46,165 bases of DNA from Methanobacteriota archaeon (GCA_023399215.1 JAEWQJ010000039.1:1-46165); one strand, 5' to 3'; counted from the first letter of the stretch, positions 1-8,740 are shown. Made by a program: numbers and translations. Notes: a model not told the origin generated them from the letters alone.

Positions 1-533
1 TTTCGATATACCAGAGCAGGAGCGCAGGATAAAGGACCGAAACCAGGAAAAAATTGTTCCGCAGATCCTGTACTTCCCTAAAAATTACGTCTGCTTTTGG
101 CTGTTCCACAAACTTCCTTCCTTGATATGTACCTAGTTTATTTGTGTTTTAATTGGAGACTCATCTTAGATTGCCGTGGCTGGCAGGCATCTTAATAGTG
201 CTGAAATTTATCTTACGGCTACTAATTGAACTGCATATAGTGTTCGTACACACGACCGAATTCTTTTCCATTTGTAGTATTATTTAGATACCAGTATCCC
301 GACTCAGTATTAGAGTAAGGGCAGGTAATAGAAAATGTTCCTGATTTTCTCTATAAAAACTGAGTAATAAACCTTCCGAAAAAAATAGAAAATTGTATAT
401 ATTTTTTAATTTAAAAATTTGAAAATAGTATGAGTGTAAAAAACGACAACTATTATTAAAAATCAAAAAAAATGAAGAAATGTAGTCTGTAAGACGATAA
501 AGAACAGATCAGATTAATAAAATTGGGCTGGTG

Positions 534-621
534 GGTTCTGTCAAGTTGACGGGTGCTGGGCGCTTTATAGGTTCAACTGTATCTGGAAAAACTCCTTAAC
601 ACCCGTAGACTTGACAGTACC
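534..621. mobile_element. MITE-like element with 22-bp terminal inverted repeats
   Basis: The left end (534-555, GGTTCTGTCAAGTTGACGGG...) and right end (600-621) are inverted copies of each other with 3 mismatches in 22. Only 44 bases lie between them, far too few for a transposase. This is the structure of a non-autonomous miniature transposon or the fused ends of an insertion sequence. I see no clear target-site duplication. A long regulatory hairpin is the alternative. Confidence 0.5.
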
Positions 622-813
622 TAAATTACATTACGCGTTATCTTTTATACTTATTTTTGAATGTGTGTTAAGACATATACTCAAATAAATAATTTATGGC
701 CAAATCATTAAACAGTAAAAATATTGGAAAATAATCCAGACTCAAAATCCGCTTGAAAATTGCATTGTTAGAGAGAGTGGACATAAAACTTATAAGGAGT
801 TAAGAAAGAGAAG

Positions 814-859
814 TTTATGGAGTTTGAAAGTACTTGTCAGAGAACCCGAACTCCATAAA
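814..859. repeat. Inverted repeat / hairpin upstream of the secreted-protein gene
   Basis: TTTATGGAGTTTG (814-826) pairs with CGAACTCCATAAA (847-859) over 12 of 13 positions, with a 20-base loop. It lies about 95 bases before the ATG at 955, so it could fold in the 5' leader of that gene or end an upstream transcript. No poly-T tract follows directly, so neither role is shown. Confidence 0.35.
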
Positions 860-954
860 ACATGCCCTATGAGGCAGTTATTATGTTAGCTTTGCGTATA
901 TTTAAGCTTGCCTGATTCTGCCTCCTGGGGGATAAGATACACAGGAGTAGATGA

Positions 955-1713
955 ATGACAATGAAAAGGAAACTTGGAACAGAAATGTTACTTTTAGCAG
1001 TGCTACTTGTAAGCATTGTTTTTTTGCCCGCTGCAAGTGCACAAGAATACATAAAAACAAGTGATAAACCTTTTGAATTGGAACAAGGTCTAATAAATGC
1101 ACTAAATTCTAATACAAAAAATTCACCAATAGACGACGTGATTGCAGATTATTTTAAAGCAAACAAAGATAAAATTTCAATCCAAAAGAACAGTGCTATT
1201 TCAGACAAAAATTACTCAAAGAGATATCAGTTAAAAGATGGATCAAACATAACTTTCACAAATGAAGGTTTTTCCATTGGTATCCTTAAAGAAGTAAATA
1301 AAAATACAATTCAATCCGGAAATAAAAGCAACAGAATGAATCCACAATGGGTAGTTCCTCCAGCTTATACACCTTCTCTTTCATATACCCACAACTGGTA
1401 TAATTATGCCGGCACGAAATATTTAGGTCTCACCACACAAGGGTATTTCGGATACGACTACAATTCTGTAAAGGGCTATTGCACGGATGCATGGTATTCA
1501 AAATATATACCTCTTAATCCTTGGCAAGTATCTAACTGGGTAAAAGGTTCGCAGAGCATTTCTAGTTCTACTGCGGAAATTTATGGCAGCGGACGTTTTA
1601 CTTGGGGATACACAGTTGCTGGTAATTACATAGAAATAGATAACAGGTATCTCAAAGCATATATAAGGTGTGATAAAATGGGAAGATACTATGGCGATTA
1701 TCTCGACGCTTGA
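955..1713 (+). CDS. Secreted protein of unknown function
   Basis: A 252-residue protein with a clear Sec signal peptide: basic start (MTMKRK), hydrophobic core to about residue 27, and an ASA-type cleavage site near residue 29. The mature protein is polar. Its C-terminal half (about 125-252) is rich in Tyr, Trp and Gly (for example HNWYNYAGTKYLGL and YFGYDY), which suggests an extracellular beta-rich fold. Only two cysteines are present, in that half. I recognise no catalytic motif or family. The start at 955 is backed by GGAG at 943-946; a second ATG at 961 is possible. The gene stands alone, so context gives no role. Confidence 0.75.
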   Translation: MTMKRKLGTEMLLLAVLLVSIVFLPAASAQEYIKTSDKPFELEQGLINALNSNTKNSPIDDVIADYFKANKDKISIQKNSAISDKNYSKRYQLKDGSNITFTNEGFSIGILKEVNKNTIQSGNKSNRMNPQWVVPPAYTPSLSYTHNWYNYAGTKYLGLTTQGYFGYDYNSVKGYCTDAWYSKYIPLNPWQVSNWVKGSQSISSSTAEIYGSGRFTWGYTVAGNYIEIDNRYLKAYIRCDKMGRYYGDYLDA

Positions 1714-1924
1714 TGAAATGATTATAAAAAATATCTATTAAGTAAAATATTGGCTTATGAGATATTTTTATCAAAAGTTTTAATATAAAAGTCCTCAATG
1801 TTTTTAAATATGGAGGACACATTGTTTTTTTAGATATATTCGATAATATATGTACCGTAATCAAATTTTGTTAAAGCTAATCTAAAGCCCAATAGTCCTT
1901 TATTATGGCGGGTGTGAGTATATT

Positions 1925-2122
1925 ATGGTAAAAAAATCAACCTACGCAATGGTGCTTATTACTTGCTTTGTCATTATTTCTTTATATAATAGCTTATTTT
2001 TTGGGCCTGACTCTTCTTCAATTATAGCTGTAATTGTTGTATCTTTAGTTGAGTCACTCATCCCGTGTTTAATCATAATCTTAATCATACATATATTGGA
2101 AGCACATAATAGGAGTATATAA
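1925..2122 (+). CDS. Small two-helix membrane protein
   Basis: A 65-residue protein with two hydrophobic segments (about residues 7-25 and 34-57) joined by a short polar loop (GPDSSS), and a short polar tail. It is probably a membrane hairpin protein. GGTG lies about 10 bases before the ATG. There is no recognisable family and no operon partner. The hydrophobic pattern is much better than chance for AT-rich sequence, but a real function is unproven. Confidence 0.45.
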   Translation: MVKKSTYAMVLITCFVIISLYNSLFFGPDSSSIIAVIVVSLVESLIPCLIIILIIHILEAHNRSI

Positions 2123-2349
2123 ACGCGAAATAAGATCTGAAAGTTTCTTTTAGTTTTTGTTCATAATTATAGAAAAATACAAACAAAAAGAAGAATAGGA
2201 CAATAAAACAATGAAGATTTCGAGAATTATGAAAAATTTCTATATCTCGCTATACTATTTTATAAAAAATATAAAACTGAATGAACACTTTTACAGGAAA
2301 AATAACACACAAATGAAAATTCTATTATGACTGATAAATACAAGAACTT

Positions 2350-2900
2350 ATGAAAACAGTTAACTCTATTCATCAAAGGACAGATATATCAAATCAAGGC
2401 TTTGTCATAGGTAACTACGAGTTGATTGATAATGATCAACTTGACTGTATCCTCTTCAAATTCAAGAGAATATTTTCCGACTCAAAAAATATACAACAAT
2501 TTTATCATACAGTTGTAAAGTTGAATGCATCGTTAGATGTTGTTTCTTAGACTTAGTTTAATTATTAAATTTTCAGCAAATACATGAAATTTACGTTTAC
2601 CCAGAGCCTATCCCAGAACTCATAACTACTTCTCTGAATCTCGAATTAGAAATAATCAATGAGTTTCTGATCATGGAAAATAATTCTGAAACTTTTATTG
2701 ATTTAAGAAAAAACTTGGTTTTGGGATGAGCTCCCATAATATTTGAAGAGGATATGACAAAAGCCCTTTTAAAGAAGGAAATTTTGATATTACTTATAAA
2801 GGAAAGATAGTTAATGTGCAAATATCCAAAATTTTAAATGAAACTCACGATTCTGTTTTGCCTTCAATACGTGATATTAAAGAAATTGGAGTATTTCTAA
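2350..2900 (+). pseudogene. Decayed gene, identity unknown
   Basis: An open frame at 2350-2550 (66 codons) is followed by coding-like sequence broken across frames. The frame running through 2600-2728 reads ...PEPIPELITTSLNLELEIIN..., meets TGA, and continues as APIIFEEDMTK. After a shift, the frame at 2756-2900 reads ...YKGKIVNVQISKILNETHD.... The amino-acid texture looks like real protein with an internal stop and a frameshift. I do not recognise the family. The 3' end appears cut by the recombinase remnant on the other strand. Confidence 0.35.
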
Positions 2901-3330
2901 AAGAACCTCAATTTCCCCCTGTGTTAATAGATCTTTAGGAAGTTTTTTATTTTTTGCGATTTTATTATTACTTTTGCAGCGTTGGATGTTATATCCTTTA
3001 AGAAAGCTTTTACCGTTGAAAGTTTTGCTGTTTTTAGTACCAGGACTATAATTTCTTACTTTGGTTTTTTTATTGCATTCCATGACTGATAAGTTTGATT
3101 ATCAAGCCAATCAATATAGTCCAATAGATCATTCTCAGCTAGTTCAGTAAAAGGTTTTTTACATCAAACACCAAATTGAGATAAATTTGTAAGTGATGAC
3201 TTATGGTTTGTTCTCTTAATGTTGACTTTATTTTTCTTACATATCCCTTGATACACTCATAATTTTCAGGCAATATATTTATTTTAGCTCTCTCGAAATA
3301 ATTTGACCAGTATTTTAGTTCATTCCCCAT
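2877..3330 (-). pseudogene. Broken tyrosine recombinase/integrase, N-terminal part only
   Basis: Read on the minus strand in three successive frames, this gives an archaeal XerA-like core-binding domain: NYECIKGYVRKIKS...ISHHLQIYLNLVFDVKNL, then FTELAENDLLDYIDWLDNQ, then the linker ending KLPKDLLTQGEIEVLL. That last block matches the motif that opens the catalytic domain of archaeal integrases (LPKDLLTEEEIE-like). Frameshifts fall near 3155 and in an A7 run near 3070. The catalytic R-H-R-Y domain is absent. It is non-functional, but it shows past element integration here. Confidence 0.55.
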
Positions 3331-3593
3331 GAAAAATAAAGGAAAGCTAAGAATAAAAGTCCTGGGTTTCTATTGCCATAATCTCCAAAAGGCTTTCCGA
3401 GTAAAAGCTTGCTGGTAAGCCCCATACCATGAAAGAATACAGAGATCGAAACAATGAGCCAGATCCATAGCTGACTTATTTTTTGAACCTCATTAAAAAA
3501 AGAACTTGAAAATTCACTTAATTTGGATTATTCATTTTCTTTGGATTACTCATTTTTCGTTGGATAATTCAATTTTTTATCTACCAAGTCCAT
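3315..3593 (-). pseudogene. Broken small membrane-protein gene with two in-frame TAA stops
   Basis: One minus-strand frame from ATG 3593 reads MDLVDKKLNYPTKNE, TAA, SKENE, TAA, SKLSEFSSSF..., then a membrane segment (LWIWLIVSISVFFHGMGL) followed by LLLGKPFGDYGN and a second hydrophobic stretch, ending at a stop where the recombinase remnant begins. The shape resembles small prokaryotic membrane proteins of the DUF6141 kind, from memory only. The two stops sit in a short tandem duplication (TAATCCAAA motif). Both are TAA, so pyrrolysine readthrough (TAG) is not an explanation. Confidence 0.4.
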
Positions 3594-3762
3594 TTTTAAT
3601 AGGCCTCTAGATTGTGTAAAATGTATTGTCGGTCTCATAAAATGTGTTTGAGATAGGAGTTTCTTAAGTTTGAGATCAGACTACTCTAAAATAAAACATC
3701 ATAAAAGTAAAATCGTCAGAAAAATTAAAGAAAAATAATTAAATGAGTGCGTTTTTATAAAA

Positions 3763-4131
3763 TTAATAACCTAATCTATCCATCTCTTTAAGTACTGCTT
3801 CACTGAAATCCGTAAAGTGCTGGATTCCACCTGTCCAGGCTGCAAGCATCATAGCATCATTGATTTCGGTTCTTGTGGCTCCGAATTTATGAAGTCTTTC
3901 GAGGATTTTGACCGCGCTCTGGGTGTTGTTGGTTGAGCAGGCTATAGCAAAGACTATTAAATGCTTATGTTTCATAGAAAGCCCGTCTTCCCTTTCACTC
4001 CAGATAGCTTTATAAAAGCCTGCTATCCCTTCAGCGAAATCTTCGTTTATCTGTCCGGCATATTCAATAGACCTGGGCATAAACCCTTTTAGTTCCTTGG
4101 CTTCTTTAACCGCTTTTTCCATAATTATCAT
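3763..4131 (-). CDS. Carboxymuconolactone decarboxylase (CMD/AhpD-like) family protein
   Basis: A 122-residue single-domain protein of the all-helical CMD fold. Residues about 35-115 carry the family core: FYKAIWSEREDGLSMKHKHLIVFAIACS, then a helix with LERLHKFGATRTEINDAMMLAAWTGG. AhpD-type members use a CxxC redox pair. Here there is only one cysteine (IACSTNN), so a peroxidase-reductase role is unlikely and the protein is closer to CMD-type members without the redox pair. Archaeal homologues are common with unknown substrate. An ATG at 4122 is an alternative start. It is separated from DUF2124 by a repeat-rich spacer. Confidence 0.8.
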   Translation of the reverse strand: MIIMEKAVKEAKELKGFMPRSIEYAGQINEDFAEGIAGFYKAIWSEREDGLSMKHKHLIVFAIACSTNNTQSAVKILERLHKFGATRTEINDAMMLAAWTGGIQHFTDFSEAVLKEMDRLGY

Positions 4132-4189
4132 ATGTCATAAGTCAGGATCGGATATAATTCTATCTTATTAGAAAAGTTATAGAATTTGG

Positions 4190-4345
4190 AAAATAAAAAG
4201 GCAAAAAATAGTAAAAAAGAGTAAAGATATGTAAAAAAAGGAAGGATATGTAAAAAAAGGAAGGATATGTAAAAAGAGCAAGGATATGTAAAAAGAGTAA
4301 TAAAATGTAAAAAAGGAAGGAAATATAAAAAGAAGTAAAAAGGAA
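4190..4345. repeat. A-rich imperfect tandem array
   Basis: About six imperfect copies of a unit such as GGATATGTAAAAA(AA)GGAA, 18-21 bases apart, fill the spacer between the CMD-like gene and DUF2124. They look like replication-slippage products in non-coding DNA. No open frame crosses them. Confidence 0.7.
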
Positions 4346-4397
4346 ACTTTTCTGCCTGGAAGTCTAAAGAATTCCTGAAAATAGACTTCAGAATCTT

Positions 4398-4865
4398 TCA
4401 GACTTGCAGTACCTCAACTGCCAGATTAGCATTGATGATATACTCAAAATTTATTATTTCGTCCCATTTCTGCTGCATGAATGCGGACTGGAAGCAGACT
4501 CCGATAATTTTTCCATTTTCAGAGCCTTCAAGGATTTTACTGGCAACTTCTTTTGCTTTTTCAGGGCTAATCCCTATCTTTGGCATCGAAAGCCCTCCAA
4601 GCAGGACAACAACATCAGCGTGTTTATCTGTAAGATCTCCAAGCTGCATGCCTTCATGATCCATGTAGATAGACCTGGCTTTCTCAAAATCATTGCTGGA
4701 AATAAAAGCAAGTTCCCGGTCCCGGACTACAAAACCGATAAGTTCGGCAAAAGGTGTGCAGAACCCTGGAGTTCCCACAAAAGTAATCTTTTTTGCGCCT
4801 TCGACAAGACCCCTGAAGCTGTTCAGGATGCCTCCTACTCCCTGTGAAGTGTTTATTATTGGCAC
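4398..4865 (-). CDS. DUF2124 family protein
   Basis: A 155-residue protein typical of methanogens (DUF2124 family). It has a Rossmann-like alternating pattern: KKITFVGTPGFCTPFAELIG near the N-terminus, a central DVVVLLGGLSMPKIG strand-turn, and KIIGVCFQSAFM near the C-terminus. The biochemical function is unknown. The start is GTG at 4865, supported by AAGGAGAT eight bases upstream. It sits downstream of mch on the same strand, but 360 bases apart, so it is probably a separate transcript. Confidence 0.85.
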   Translation of the reverse strand: MPIINTSQGVGGILNSFRGLVEGAKKITFVGTPGFCTPFAELIGFVVRDRELAFISSNDFEKARSIYMDHEGMQLGDLTDKHADVVVLLGGLSMPKIGISPEKAKEVASKILEGSENGKIIGVCFQSAFMQQKWDEIINFEYIINANLAVEVLQV

Positions 4866-5225
4866 TGAATTATCTCCTTAAGCTTTCAGTAAAATTTTAT
4901 TTCTGAACAATTCTTCATAACATTTCTTTATGACATTTCTTTGTAGCATTATATTTTTACAGTAGGATTGGAGACATTTACTTAAATAGATGATGTTAAC
5001 AGCGTTTATAAAGGAGGAATCGGGAAAAAATCACAATTATCACCAGGAACAATAAATATAAAATTAAAAAAATTTGAAGACCGAAAAGAAAAAGAATTTG
5101 AATAAGATAGAAAAAAGAGAAGTAAAAAGAAAATAAAAGAGAAGTAAAAAGGGAAATAAAGACAAGTAAAAATAAAATTAAAAAAGGTAAATAAAATAAA
5201 AAAGAATTAAAAAGCCCTTTACTCT
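4866..5225. other. Intergenic spacer between mch and DUF2124
   Basis: No gene seen. The half nearest mch (about 5040-5215) is a low-complexity A/G-rich stretch with repeated AAGTAAAAA words. The half nearest DUF2124 should hold its promoter; I see no single convincing TATA box. Confidence 0.5.
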
Positions 5226-6191
5226 TTAAACATTCCTGATCCCGAAAGACTGGAGCAGGATTTCCGGATAGAGCCTACCGCTAGAAATTGTTTTTGTACT
5301 ATTAAGATCGTTTACTGTAAGTCTGGCAGGGGCGAACATGCCTGCGTCAACCTTAAAGAAGTCAAAGTTTGCTTCTTTGAAGGTCTGGTAGAAAGGCTTT
5401 CCAAAGTCTTTGGAAGTTGTGGAAGGTACCTTCTTCACGAATTCCTCAAGTTCGGCAAGTTCCCCGTCGAAGCGGACTGTATAGTTGGTTTCGCCGCAGT
5501 AGATCACACAATCATTGGTCGAGCCCATGCACTGCACATCTTTTCCGACAACAGGAGCAATTGGGGCAACTCCATATCCGCTTTTAATACAGTTGATGTC
5601 AAAACCAACAGACTCAAATTTGTGGATCCCGGTTTCTACAACGCGGGCAGCGATCTGGACAGAACCAGCAATAGAGGCAGTAGGAGCAACAGCAATCATT
5701 ACGTTTTCAGGGTCTACACTGCAGTGTTTTGCAATATATTCCACTACTTTCTCATCAGGGAGTTTATCGGACTCCAGGACCAGGACTGCAGCTTCGAAAT
5801 CATCCTCATAACCGATTTCTTCATAGAGCTCTTTAGGCTTTAAGCCAAGGGCACGTGCAGGACCCGAACCCATTCCGAAATAATTGCCTACAGAAATTCT
5901 CCAGCCTGCATACTGCGAAGCCATACATGCAATTACTGGATTGTCAGTAGCTACCTGGATAGCAGGCCATTTGAGACCATTCAGATCAAAAGTAGTGTAT
6001 TTGAGATCGGCAAGGTCGGCCAGGCAGAGCCTTGCGAGGTACATTCCAGCTTCATATCCACCCTCGGCTTTAACTCCGCAGTCAATAACCGTAGCCCCGT
6101 TATTGAGCTTGAGTACTTCAGTTTTCAGGTCTTCGCTCCAGTCGAGCATCTCTTCAATGACGTTTGATCCCATTTCGTTGACGCTTATCAA
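5226..6191 (-). CDS. mch: Methenyl-tetrahydromethanopterin cyclohydrolase
   Basis: This enzyme interconverts N5,N10-methenyl- and N5-formyl-tetrahydromethanopterin (tetrahydrosarcinapterin in Methanosarcina), a core step of CO2 reduction and of methyl oxidation in methanogenesis. The protein is cytoplasmic, usually a trimer. The 321-residue product is full length and closely matches the known Methanosarcina sequence from MISVNEMGSNVIEEML to the C-terminal YPEILLQSFGIRNV. The start is TTG at 6191, supported by GGTGAT three bases upstream; the next ATG would remove six residues. The UUG start is a plausible tuning point for expression. The gene is monocistronic by spacing. Confidence 0.97.
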   Translation of the reverse strand: MISVNEMGSNVIEEMLDWSEDLKTEVLKLNNGATVIDCGVKAEGGYEAGMYLARLCLADLADLKYTTFDLNGLKWPAIQVATDNPVIACMASQYAGWRISVGNYFGMGSGPARALGLKPKELYEEIGYEDDFEAAVLVLESDKLPDEKVVEYIAKHCSVDPENVMIAVAPTASIAGSVQIAARVVETGIHKFESVGFDINCIKSGYGVAPIAPVVGKDVQCMGSTNDCVIYCGETNYTVRFDGELAELEEFVKKVPSTTSKDFGKPFYQTFKEANFDFFKVDAGMFAPARLTVNDLNSTKTISSGRLYPEILLQSFGIRNV

Positions 6192-6310
6192 AGTATCACC
6201 TATACTACTGACTCCGGGATAAACAGAAATTATTTTCTCACTCAGTAAGGAAGTAAGTTATTACCTGCTTTTATTGCGGAGCAGGAAACTGTTTATCAGT
6301 CAGAGAATTG

Positions 6311-6320
6311 CTTATAAAGA
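6311..6320 (-). promoter_or_regulatory. Candidate TATA box for mch
   Basis: TCTTTATAAG on the minus strand fits an archaeal TATA box. A start about 25 bases downstream would leave a leader of roughly 95 bases before the TTG. That leader contains a six-pair inverted repeat (CCTGCT 6264-6269 with AGCAGG 6280-6285). The assignment rests on position and sequence only. Confidence 0.35.
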
Positions 6321-6339
6321 ACATTGTTTTTAAAGAATA

Positions 6340-6387
6340 ATCTCAATCAGAGTTACTTATCGATCATCTCAATCAGAGTTACTTATC
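6340..6387. repeat. Two 22-bp direct repeats upstream of mch
   Basis: ATCTCAATCAGAGTTACTTA(TC) occurs at 6340-6361 and again at 6366-6387, identical over 22 bases. They lie just upstream of the proposed mch TATA box, in a position where a regulator could bind. Confidence 0.6.
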
Positions 6388-6469
6388 AATCTGAAGATCG
6401 TAAATTAATCTGAACAGTTTGCCCGGACGAAGGCCTAGCCCATTGATCAGGGTAAACAGATAAGATTAT

Positions 6470-6542
6470 TTACCGATAAAAGGTATCCAACCAATTGAGA
6501 GCATTTTTACCGATAAAAAGTATCCAGCCGATCGAGAGCATT
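6470..6542. repeat. Two 36-bp direct repeats between mch and the U32 gene
   Basis: Copies at 6470-6505 and 6507-6542 both begin TTACCGATAAAA and end GAGAGCATT, with four mismatches, 37 bases apart. The gap 6192-6703 between the two minus-strand genes has no open frame; it holds these repeats, the mch upstream region, and an AT-rich tail. Confidence 0.6.
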
Positions 6543-6703
6543 ACCGGAATAAGATAGAGTAATTATTTCCTGCAATTACCTTTTTCCCGTAATTTTTACT
6601 TTCCTGTGATTTGCTACCCGTATAGGGAGAATCCAATATATAGATACTGTTTTATTATTTTAAATGGAATATATATTTCATTAAATACAACACATTAATT
6701 CAC

Positions 6704-7909
6704 TTATTTCAATTGTATTATGAAAATTCTGTCATTTTTTCGAACAATCCCTTCAACGGCAAGGCCAACCATATCTCCTTTTTCAGCTCTTTCAACAAAT
6801 TCACCTTTTATCTTCAGAGAGCGGACTTGCTGCCTCAAATAAGTCGTATTTCCCTCAATTACTATTTCGTCTCCAACCGAAATCCCTTCTTCGAGAAGCC
6901 TGACGGCTGCAGCTTGCTGTTTCGTATAATAATTATCAATAATTCCCACAGCTCTGCGTTGCTTTTCCGAGGCATTCATATCTTTTTCGGGAGAAAAGCC
7001 TTCAAGGCCTGGAACCCCAAAGTAAAAGCCAGTTGAAAAACCCCTGTTATAAACCGAAGCTAGTTCACGTCTCCAGGCTTCTATTTTCTCAGGAGTATAG
7101 TTTCCTTCTATGCAGGCATCGATAGCTTCCCTGTAGCAACGGGAAACCATTTCAAGGTATCCAGGATCCCTCAGCCGCCCTTCCACTTTAAAGGCAGCGA
7201 TTCCCGCTTCAAGAAGTTCTGGAATATGCCCTATCATACAGAGGTCTTTTGCACTTAGAAGGTACTTTCCAAGGCTTGCAGCAACAAGCCCGTTTTCTCC
7301 ATGAAGTTCCCATTCCCAGCGGCAGGGCTGAGTGCATTCTCCACAATTTCCTGATTTCCCAAGAACGTAAGCTGACAGGTGGCATCGGCCTGAGACTGCC
7401 ATGCACATTGCACCGTGGACGAAAGTCTCGATTTCTACCTCAGTCTGCTGGCTTATCTTCCGTATTTCTTCAAGGGAAAGCTCTCTTGAAAGTATAACCC
7501 TTTCGGCCCCAAGATTTCGGTAAAAATTTACAGTTTCATGGTTGGTAATATTTGCCTGCGTGGAGATGTGAATTCTAAGCCCTGCTTTCCGTGCCCTGAG
7601 AATTACGGCCGGGTCCCAGGCAATGACTGCATCTACTCCTGCATTCGAAGCTGCAGCTATCACGTCCGATGCATCTCCAAGCCTGTCTTCATTTACTGTC
7701 GAGTTTACAGCCAGATAGGCCTTGAACCCTCTGGTTTTTACCTCAGATACGAAATCGGCAAGAGTCTCCAGAGTAATTTCTTTTGCTTTTGCCCTCAGGC
7801 TGAGCTTGTCGGTTGAAAAATAGACAGCATCTGCATATCCTGAGCAGGCTTTAAGCCCTGAAAGATTCCTGACTCCTACAAGGAGCTCAGGTTTTGAACT
7901 TTTATGCAT
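6704..7909 (-). CDS. Peptidase U32 family protein
   Basis: A 401-residue protein with the U32 TIM-barrel layout: PELLVGVRNLSGLK at the start, YADAVYFSTD, KAYLAVNSTVNEDRL, GVDAVIAWDPAVI, and the signature region HGAMCMAVSGRCHLSAYVLG followed by CGECTQPCRWEWEL. The four cysteines in that region are spaced as in U32 members shown to bind a [4Fe-4S] cluster. Characterised bacterial relatives act in RNA or ubiquinone hydroxylation (RlhA, TrhP, UbiU/V) rather than proteolysis, so an RNA-modification role is a fair inference. I prefer the ATG at 7909; a GTG at 7924 is in frame but leaves no room for a ribosome site. Confidence 0.85.
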   Translation of the reverse strand: MHKSSKPELLVGVRNLSGLKACSGYADAVYFSTDKLSLRAKAKEITLETLADFVSEVKTRGFKAYLAVNSTVNEDRLGDASDVIAAASNAGVDAVIAWDPAVILRARKAGLRIHISTQANITNHETVNFYRNLGAERVILSRELSLEEIRKISQQTEVEIETFVHGAMCMAVSGRCHLSAYVLGKSGNCGECTQPCRWEWELHGENGLVAASLGKYLLSAKDLCMIGHIPELLEAGIAAFKVEGRLRDPGYLEMVSRCYREAIDACIEGNYTPEKIEAWRRELASVYNRGFSTGFYFGVPGLEGFSPEKDMNASEKQRRAVGIIDNYYTKQQAAAVRLLEEGISVGDEIVIEGNTTYLRQQVRSLKIKGEFVERAEKGDMVGLAVEGIVRKNDRIFIIQLK

Positions 7910-8030
7910 GAAGACAGAAAACACCTATCTTTCATTTATAATATTTTATCGCCACACACAGTATAAAAAATATCATAAAAAATGTCAACTTATAGTAGTT
8001 AATCGTAAGATTCTTTGGTTGACGGCTAAC

Positions 8031-8040
8031 TTTATATAAG
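8031..8040 (+). promoter_or_regulatory. Candidate TATA box upstream of the 22-codon frame
   Basis: CTTTATATAAG matches a strong archaeal TATA box. A start about 25 bases downstream falls near 8060, where a 24-codon frame (ATG 8059 to TAA 8133) could be read as a leaderless message, and the 22-codon frame at 8175 would lie about 115 bases into the transcript. It is divergent from the U32 gene. Confidence 0.4.
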
Positions 8041-8174
8041 TGAAGAGCGTTTACCAAAATGGGGACTAAAGTAAATTTGAAGAAGTTGTTTTTGTTAATA
8101 AACAAAAGCAAGAATAAATTACTGTTATTATAATTGAATAAATTACTGTTATTATAATTAAACGGGGGGATAAA

Positions 8175-8243
8175 ATGGAATACGAACTCGAAGAAGTCGA
8201 GAGAGATTACATAGAATTCAGAAAAGAAATGGGAGAAGAATAA
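8175..8243 (+). CDS. Possible 22-residue acidic small protein
   Basis: ATG 8175 is preceded by GGGGGGA (8164-8170), the same strong ribosome site seen in front of other genes of this window, with four bases of spacing. The product is highly charged, starting MEYELEEVERDYIEFRK, with an amphipathic helical pattern of Glu and Arg/Lys. A strong TATA box lies 140 bases upstream. Methanosarcina are known to make conserved proteins of this size, but I cannot say whether this is one of them. The downstream bases repeat GCTTAGGGGAGAAG, so slippage has touched the 3' side. Confidence 0.45.
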   Translation: MEYELEEVERDYIEFRKEMGEE

Positions 8244-8740
8244 GCTTAGGGGAGAAGTATAAGCTTAGGGGAGAAGAATAAGTTTAGAAATTTGGTGAAA
8301 CGAAGCAGAATAAGAAAAAAGTAGAACTTTTTCGAAAGTGAAATTAGTAACTGCATCTGCACCAAAATTACTTTTTATTTTTTGGTCGAAAGATATCAGA
8401 AGACTTTAAAAAAATTACTTATTTTTGAGTTTCATCATAACTGGTAAGATTACTGAGAATAAAAGATTATATTTTCATTTTATAATTTCATTTTATAATT
8501 TCATTTTATAATTTCATATTATAATTTCATTTTTCAATCAGATTCCCACAGATAAAAATTTTCCAATACTGTTGTATTCACTCTTTATTCGTAGATTGAT
8601 TCCAAGAACAATATTAAACTCTAAGTTGGGAAGTCTCCACTTGAGAGTTAAACAGAATGCAAAGCTTAAACAAATTCTCTTGGTAAATCTGGATAAGGTT
8701 TATTCAATAAAAACTTCAATCAATTCTCAGTTCTTTAGAC
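8244..8740. other. Non-coding spacer with tandem repeats
   Basis: No gene seen in about 500 bases. At 8244-8285 a 17-base word around AAGCTTAGGGGAGAAG is repeated, and at 8472-8533 a 13-base unit TTTCATTTTATAA is repeated about five times. The region is downstream of the 22-codon frame and downstream of the aldehyde dehydrogenase gene (convergent). Confidence 0.6.
8472..8533. repeat. 13-bp AT-rich tandem repeat, about five copies
   Basis: TTTCATTTTATAA is repeated head to tail, with one variant copy (TTTCATATTATAA). It is non-coding, probably a slippage array. Confidence 0.75.

Larger units (their letters stand above)
1..954. other. Long non-coding region at window start
   Basis: No convincing gene is seen on either strand in these 950 bases. 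The region is very AT-rich, especially 360-480. It contains a short element bounded by inverted repeats (534-621) and a hairpin (814-859), both listed separately. Short open frames here have no ribosome site and low-complexity translations. Confidence 0.6.

Noticed and set aside
817..858. 13-codon frame starting ATGGAGTTTGAA
   Set aside because: It coincides with the hairpin arms, and the nearest AAGGAG is too far upstream.
3315..3593. Possible pyrrolysine readthrough of in-frame stops
   Set aside because: The stops are TAA, whereas pyrrolysine is inserted at TAG.
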